NCBI GenBank assembly: GCA_041584015.1
Contig: JBFHES010000187.1
Coordinates: 1-9,343 of the forward strand
Length of the DNA: 9,343 nucleotides
Direction: 5' to 3'
Source of the DNA: JBFHES01 sp041584015
GTDB taxonomy: Bacteria; Bacteroidota; Bacteroidia; Bacteroidales; M50B96
Shown here: positions 7,245 through 9,343 of the stretch, piece after piece
Position numbering within the stretch: position 1 is the stretch's first letter
Layout: every line of letters starts with the position of its first letter
Position numbers and translations under genes: made by a program
The notes under the pieces: model-generated
The model's input: only the letters and a program-made list of their open reading frames with translations
Database searches by the model: none
Told to the model about the DNA's origin: nothing

Positions 7245-7989
7245 GGATTTCTTCGCTAATGCTTTTTCTTACTTCATTTATTTTCTCTTCAATGGCGGTA
7301 TAATACTCAAGAATGAAGTTTCTGTTTTTTTGAATCTTCCAGATAAAAAGTAATAGTTTGTTTCTTTTCTGTCCTTCAATTGCTAATGGCAAGCTAATCT
7401 CCGTTAAATTCCCAATACTGTCAATTTTAAAATTTGCAGCCAGCTCTTCGTTAAATTCTGAAAAGTAGTTATCGTAAAATTGCATTTCAGAGTACTCTTC
7501 TTCCAGCTTTCGTAAGGTGTTGTAGTCATATTCATAAAGCGAAATTATCTTCAGTCTTAATGAATCATTCTGTATTAATTCAAGTCCTTTCGATTTAAGC
7601 GTTTCGTAGCCGGCAATATTTTGAATTGATATAAAATCACGGGTAAGATTATGGTAGTGAGTTAATATGGAGTCTTCGTTAACTATATTGCCTACAATAA
7701 TTTCCCTGAAATAACTGCAAGCGGATATTCCCTTCTTATGGCCGCCTATGTTCAACTTAATGTCATCTAAGTCTTTCTCAAGTCCGTTTGATATTTCGGT
7801 AAGAATCTTGTTTTCAGAATGTGCATCCCTACTATTTTCGTTAAAATTATTTAAGGCAAATGCAGAAATAACCGCAATGAACATGGATAAGAACTCGATA
7901 CTATACTTCTTCCAATTTTCTAATTTTAGGTTTTTTGCCTTTCTGTAAATATTTATGGGTATGCCCATTATTATTTTTTTGAACTGCAT
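7240..7989 (-). CDS. DUF6090-like single-pass membrane protein
   Basis: The 249-residue product has a basic N-terminus (residues 1-28), one transmembrane segment (about 29-47, YSIEFLSMFIAVISAFALNN) and then a long, mostly helical soluble part. The pattern matches the DUF6090-type proteins of Bacteroidota. A membrane segment is followed immediately by an N-N-x-N-E motif (47-51, NNFNE). Next comes an acidic/basic helix of the form 'EIxxxLxxDLxxI' (65-77), and in the middle 'GYETLKSKGLELIQNDSLR..I..LYEYDY' (127-156), a strongly conserved element of the family. The positive-inside rule puts the N-terminus in the cytoplasm and the helical domain in the periplasm. Function in the family is unknown. 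The gene starts 4 nt after the stop of the esterase gene, so it is co-transcribed with it. An internal ATG (codon 8) is an alternative start, but the upstream one fits the tight spacing better. Confidence 0.82.
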   Translation of the reverse strand: MQFKKIIMGIPINIYRKAKNLKLENWKKYSIEFLSMFIAVISAFALNNFNENSRDAHSENKILTEISNGLEKDLDDIKLNIGGHKKGISACSYFREIIVGNIVNEDSILTHYHNLTRDFISIQNIAGYETLKSKGLELIQNDSLRLKIISLYEYDYNTLRKLEEEYSEMQFYDNYFSEFNEELAANFKIDSIGNLTEISLPLAIEGQKRNKLLLFIWKIQKNRNFILEYYTAIEEKINEVRKSISEEIH

Positions 7990-7993
7990 GTGG

Positions 7994-9139
7994 TTACTGA
8001 GTTTTTATGATATTAAACGTTTGGCTTCCTATTCTTAACAAGTAATAACCGTTTTTAAGATTGCTTATTGAAAGTTTGTGCTGTCCGATGTTTATGCTTC
8101 CTTGTTTAATAATGCTTCCGGAAATTGTATGCAGGCTGTATGTTTGAGATCCGGCTCCTCTGTTTTCAATGGTAATAAAAGATTGTGCCGGTGTTGGATA
8201 AACTGAAATCAATTGCAGGTCGTCGTTCTTTTCATTGATGCTGTTGGTATTTATAAGGCCATAGATGTTGTATTTTGAGAAGAACTCCCAGATTAGTTTG
8301 CTTGCATTAATATCGAGATTAGTGAACGGAGAGCCATCGGTTGCACCCGGCCATGTATGCCCTCCATCAACTATTTGATAGTGCTCCACAACAGATCCGT
8401 TCGTTCCTCCTTCATAGAGCATATTTGTAACGGTACTTCCATCTGTTAAGTTTATATCGGGCACCGAACTGGTAACAGGTATTTGGGCACAATCATTTTT
8501 ATCGATGAATAATTGGAGCGCGGCATCCACTGATTCCGACCATAAACCTCCGTAATAGGGAATAACAAAATCACCGGTACCATGAAATTGCAAAACCGGC
8601 GTAGCATTAGCAGAATTACAGGAGTCTAAGATTTCTCCGGTTACAGCGCCGGATACAGCTACAATGGCTGCAAGTCTTTCGCCGTAATTACAAGCCAAAT
8701 AAAAGCTTAAGAAGCCACCGTTAGAAAAGCCCGTTGAATAGATACGTGTTTCATCAATCAGGTAATCTTCTAGCAAGGTATCCATTAAGGATTCAACAAA
8801 GCCCAAATCGTCCGTGACATTACCTGTGGTCCAACCGCCGACATTCCAATAGGTTTGAAAGGTATTGTCCAGGGTGCCCTGTGGATGTACAACGATAAAA
8901 TTGGCGGTATCAGCAATCGCTCTAAAGTCGCCATATTCCATATGTTCTTGTGCATAGTTTGTATAGCCATGAAAACTTAATACCAGCGGAACAGCCTCCG
9001 TTCCTGTATAAGTGGCTGGCAGATAAACAATAAATTCTCGTGCCATTCCATCGTGCCAAATGGTATCGGTAAATGTTTGCTGTGCAAAGGAGCTATAGCT
9101 AATAAAGCAGAGTAAATAGATGAGTGAGCTACGTACCAT
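7994..9139 (-). CDS. T9SS-secreted PHB depolymerase/feruloyl esterase-like hydrolase
   Basis: This 381-residue alpha/beta hydrolase belongs to the PHB depolymerase/LpqC esterase group (COG3509), related to CE1 feruloyl and acetylxylan esterases. The triad is visible: Ser139 in G137-F-S-N-G141, Asp190 in FHGTGD, and His261 in the family signature GGHTWPG (259-265). The oxyanion-hole His-Gly is at 57-58 in LSFHGYT, and DDLGFVESLMD (110-120) plus YLIDETRIYSTGFSNGG (126-142) are further family hallmarks. The signal peptide covers residues 1-19 (S-F-A/Q). The catalytic domain ends near residue 295, and residues about 305-381 are a type A T9SS sorting domain opening LISVYPTP. The enzyme should therefore be secreted or surface-attached and cleave ester bonds in plant cell-wall phenolic esters or polyesters. 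Which of these cannot be decided here, since no starch-, chitin- or PHB-binding domain is present. The DUF6090-like gene follows 4 nt later. A 20-bp inverted repeat lies 24 nt upstream. Confidence 0.92.
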   Translation of the reverse strand: MVRSSLIYLLCFISYSSFAQQTFTDTIWHDGMAREFIVYLPATYTGTEAVPLVLSFHGYTNYAQEHMEYGDFRAIADTANFIVVHPQGTLDNTFQTYWNVGGWTTGNVTDDLGFVESLMDTLLEDYLIDETRIYSTGFSNGGFLSFYLACNYGERLAAIVAVSGAVTGEILDSCNSANATPVLQFHGTGDFVIPYYGGLWSESVDAALQLFIDKNDCAQIPVTSSVPDINLTDGSTVTNMLYEGGTNGSVVEHYQIVDGGHTWPGATDGSPFTNLDINASKLIWEFFSKYNIYGLINTNSINEKNDDLQLISVYPTPAQSFITIENRGAGSQTYSLHTISGSIIKQGSINIGQHKLSISNLKNGYYLLRIGSQTFNIIKTQ

Positions 9140-9163
9140 TTTATTAAGAGTTGATTTGGTTTA

Positions 9164-9183
9164 TTTCATATAGATCTATGAAA
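9164..9183. promoter_or_regulatory. 20-bp inverted repeat upstream of the esterase gene (candidate operator)
   Basis: TTTCATA (9164-9170) and TATGAAA (9177-9183) are perfect 7-bp arms around a 6-bp centre TAGATC. The centre also takes part in a shifted 10-bp palindrome, ATAGATCTAT (9170-9179). The element sits 24 nt before the esterase start codon with no other gene nearby. The size and dyad symmetry suit a dimeric DNA-binding regulator, or a hairpin in the 5' leader. No regulator gene is in the window, and the promoter itself is not clear: TACATTCG (minus strand, about 9192-9185) is only a loose match to the Bacteroidota -7 box. Confidence 0.35.
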
Positions 9184-9243
9184 CGAATGTACTAAATCCT
9201 TTGTTCTAATGAGTTCAGTTTTTAAAAATTACAACATCTAATT

Positions 9244-9303
9244 CCTGATTTTTTGAGCTTTCAGGTTATTATGGGACACCTTGTCCAAGCAAAGCTCCTG
9301 AAA
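9244..9303. repeat. overlapping inverted repeats at the right-edge gene junction
   Basis: Several short perfect arms overlap here. GAGCTTT (9255-9261) pairs with AAAGCTC (9291-9297). TTTCAGG (9259-9265) pairs with CCTGAAA (9297-9303). CCTGA (9244-9248) pairs with TCAGG (9261-9265). Inside the larger loops, GGACA (9274-9278) and TGTCC (9282-9286) make a tight 5-bp hairpin with a 3-nt loop. The pairings exclude one another in part, so the RNA could switch between folds, or only one may matter. The region spans the end of the putative upstream reading frame and the gap before the esterase gene, so a transcript-end structure is the simplest reading. There is no clean U-tract. Confidence 0.3.
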
Positions 9304-9343
9304 CTTCAAATTTCAATTTCAATTCCTCAAGACTTTCAGTAGA
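9269..9343 (-). CDS. possible C-terminal tail of a gene cut by the right edge
   Basis: From the right edge, one minus-strand frame reads 24 sense codons to a TAA at 9271-9269. The peptide is STESLEELKLKFEVSGALL followed by GQGVP. It has an amphipathic, helix-like character (ESLEELKLKFEV) and a credible flexible end, and it lies in the same direction as all other genes, 129 nt before the esterase start. That is weak evidence, since 24 open codons occur by chance in AT-rich DNA only moderately rarely. I do not recognise the family. It may simply be non-coding. Confidence 0.35.
   Translation of the reverse strand, partial: STESLEELKLKFEVSGALLGQGVP

Overview
The window looks like chromosomal DNA of a free-living, probably aquatic or soil member of the Bacteroidota. 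The DNA is AT-rich. Two secreted enzymes end in a C-terminal type A sorting domain of the type IX secretion system (T9SS), which is known only from this phylum. One protein belongs to the DUF4838 lipoprotein family, and another matches the DUF6090-type membrane proteins, both common in this phylum. Start codons follow A/T-rich leaders with no Shine-Dalgarno sequence, also typical here. I cannot name a genus.

Every gene I accept is on the minus strand, so transcription runs from the right edge to the left edge. In transcription order: the possible C-terminal tail of a gene cut by the right edge (9343-9269); an intergenic region with inverted repeats; a T9SS-exported PHB-depolymerase/feruloyl-esterase-like hydrolase (9139-7994), followed 4 nt later by a DUF6090-like one-TM protein (7989-7240); a three-part periplasmic protein with TPRs, a TonB-C-like domain and MORN-like repeats (7122-5194); a large DUF4838 lipoprotein with a C-terminal discoidin-like domain (5121-2869), followed 11 nt later by a small exported protein with a possible PsbP-like fold (2857-2228); a T9SS-exported SxxK serine hydrolase of the beta-lactamase/esterase superfamily (2168-855); a small lipoprotein-like beta-barrel protein (771-85); and, 1 nt further on, the first codons of another lipoprotein that runs off the left edge (83-1).

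The spacing supports three short transcription units: esterase + DUF6090-like, DUF4838 + small exported protein, and barrel + edge lipoprotein. Nearly every product carries a signal peptide or lipoprotein signal, so this is a cell-envelope and secretion neighbourhood. The two T9SS hydrolases and the DUF4838/discoidin lipoprotein would fit extracellular breakdown of ester-linked or polymeric organic matter. However, there is no SusC/SusD pair, sugar regulator or recognised glycoside hydrolase with an assigned activity, so I do not call a polysaccharide utilisation locus.

There are no tRNA or rRNA genes, insertion sequences, CRISPR arrays or phage genes. No gene-free stretch exceeds 300 bases; the longest is 9140-9268. 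I did not find a clear new multi-gene system. The best leads are the TPR/TonB-C/MORN fusion protein, the two-gene DUF4838 unit, the compact esterase/DUF6090 unit, and a 20-bp inverted repeat just upstream of the esterase gene.
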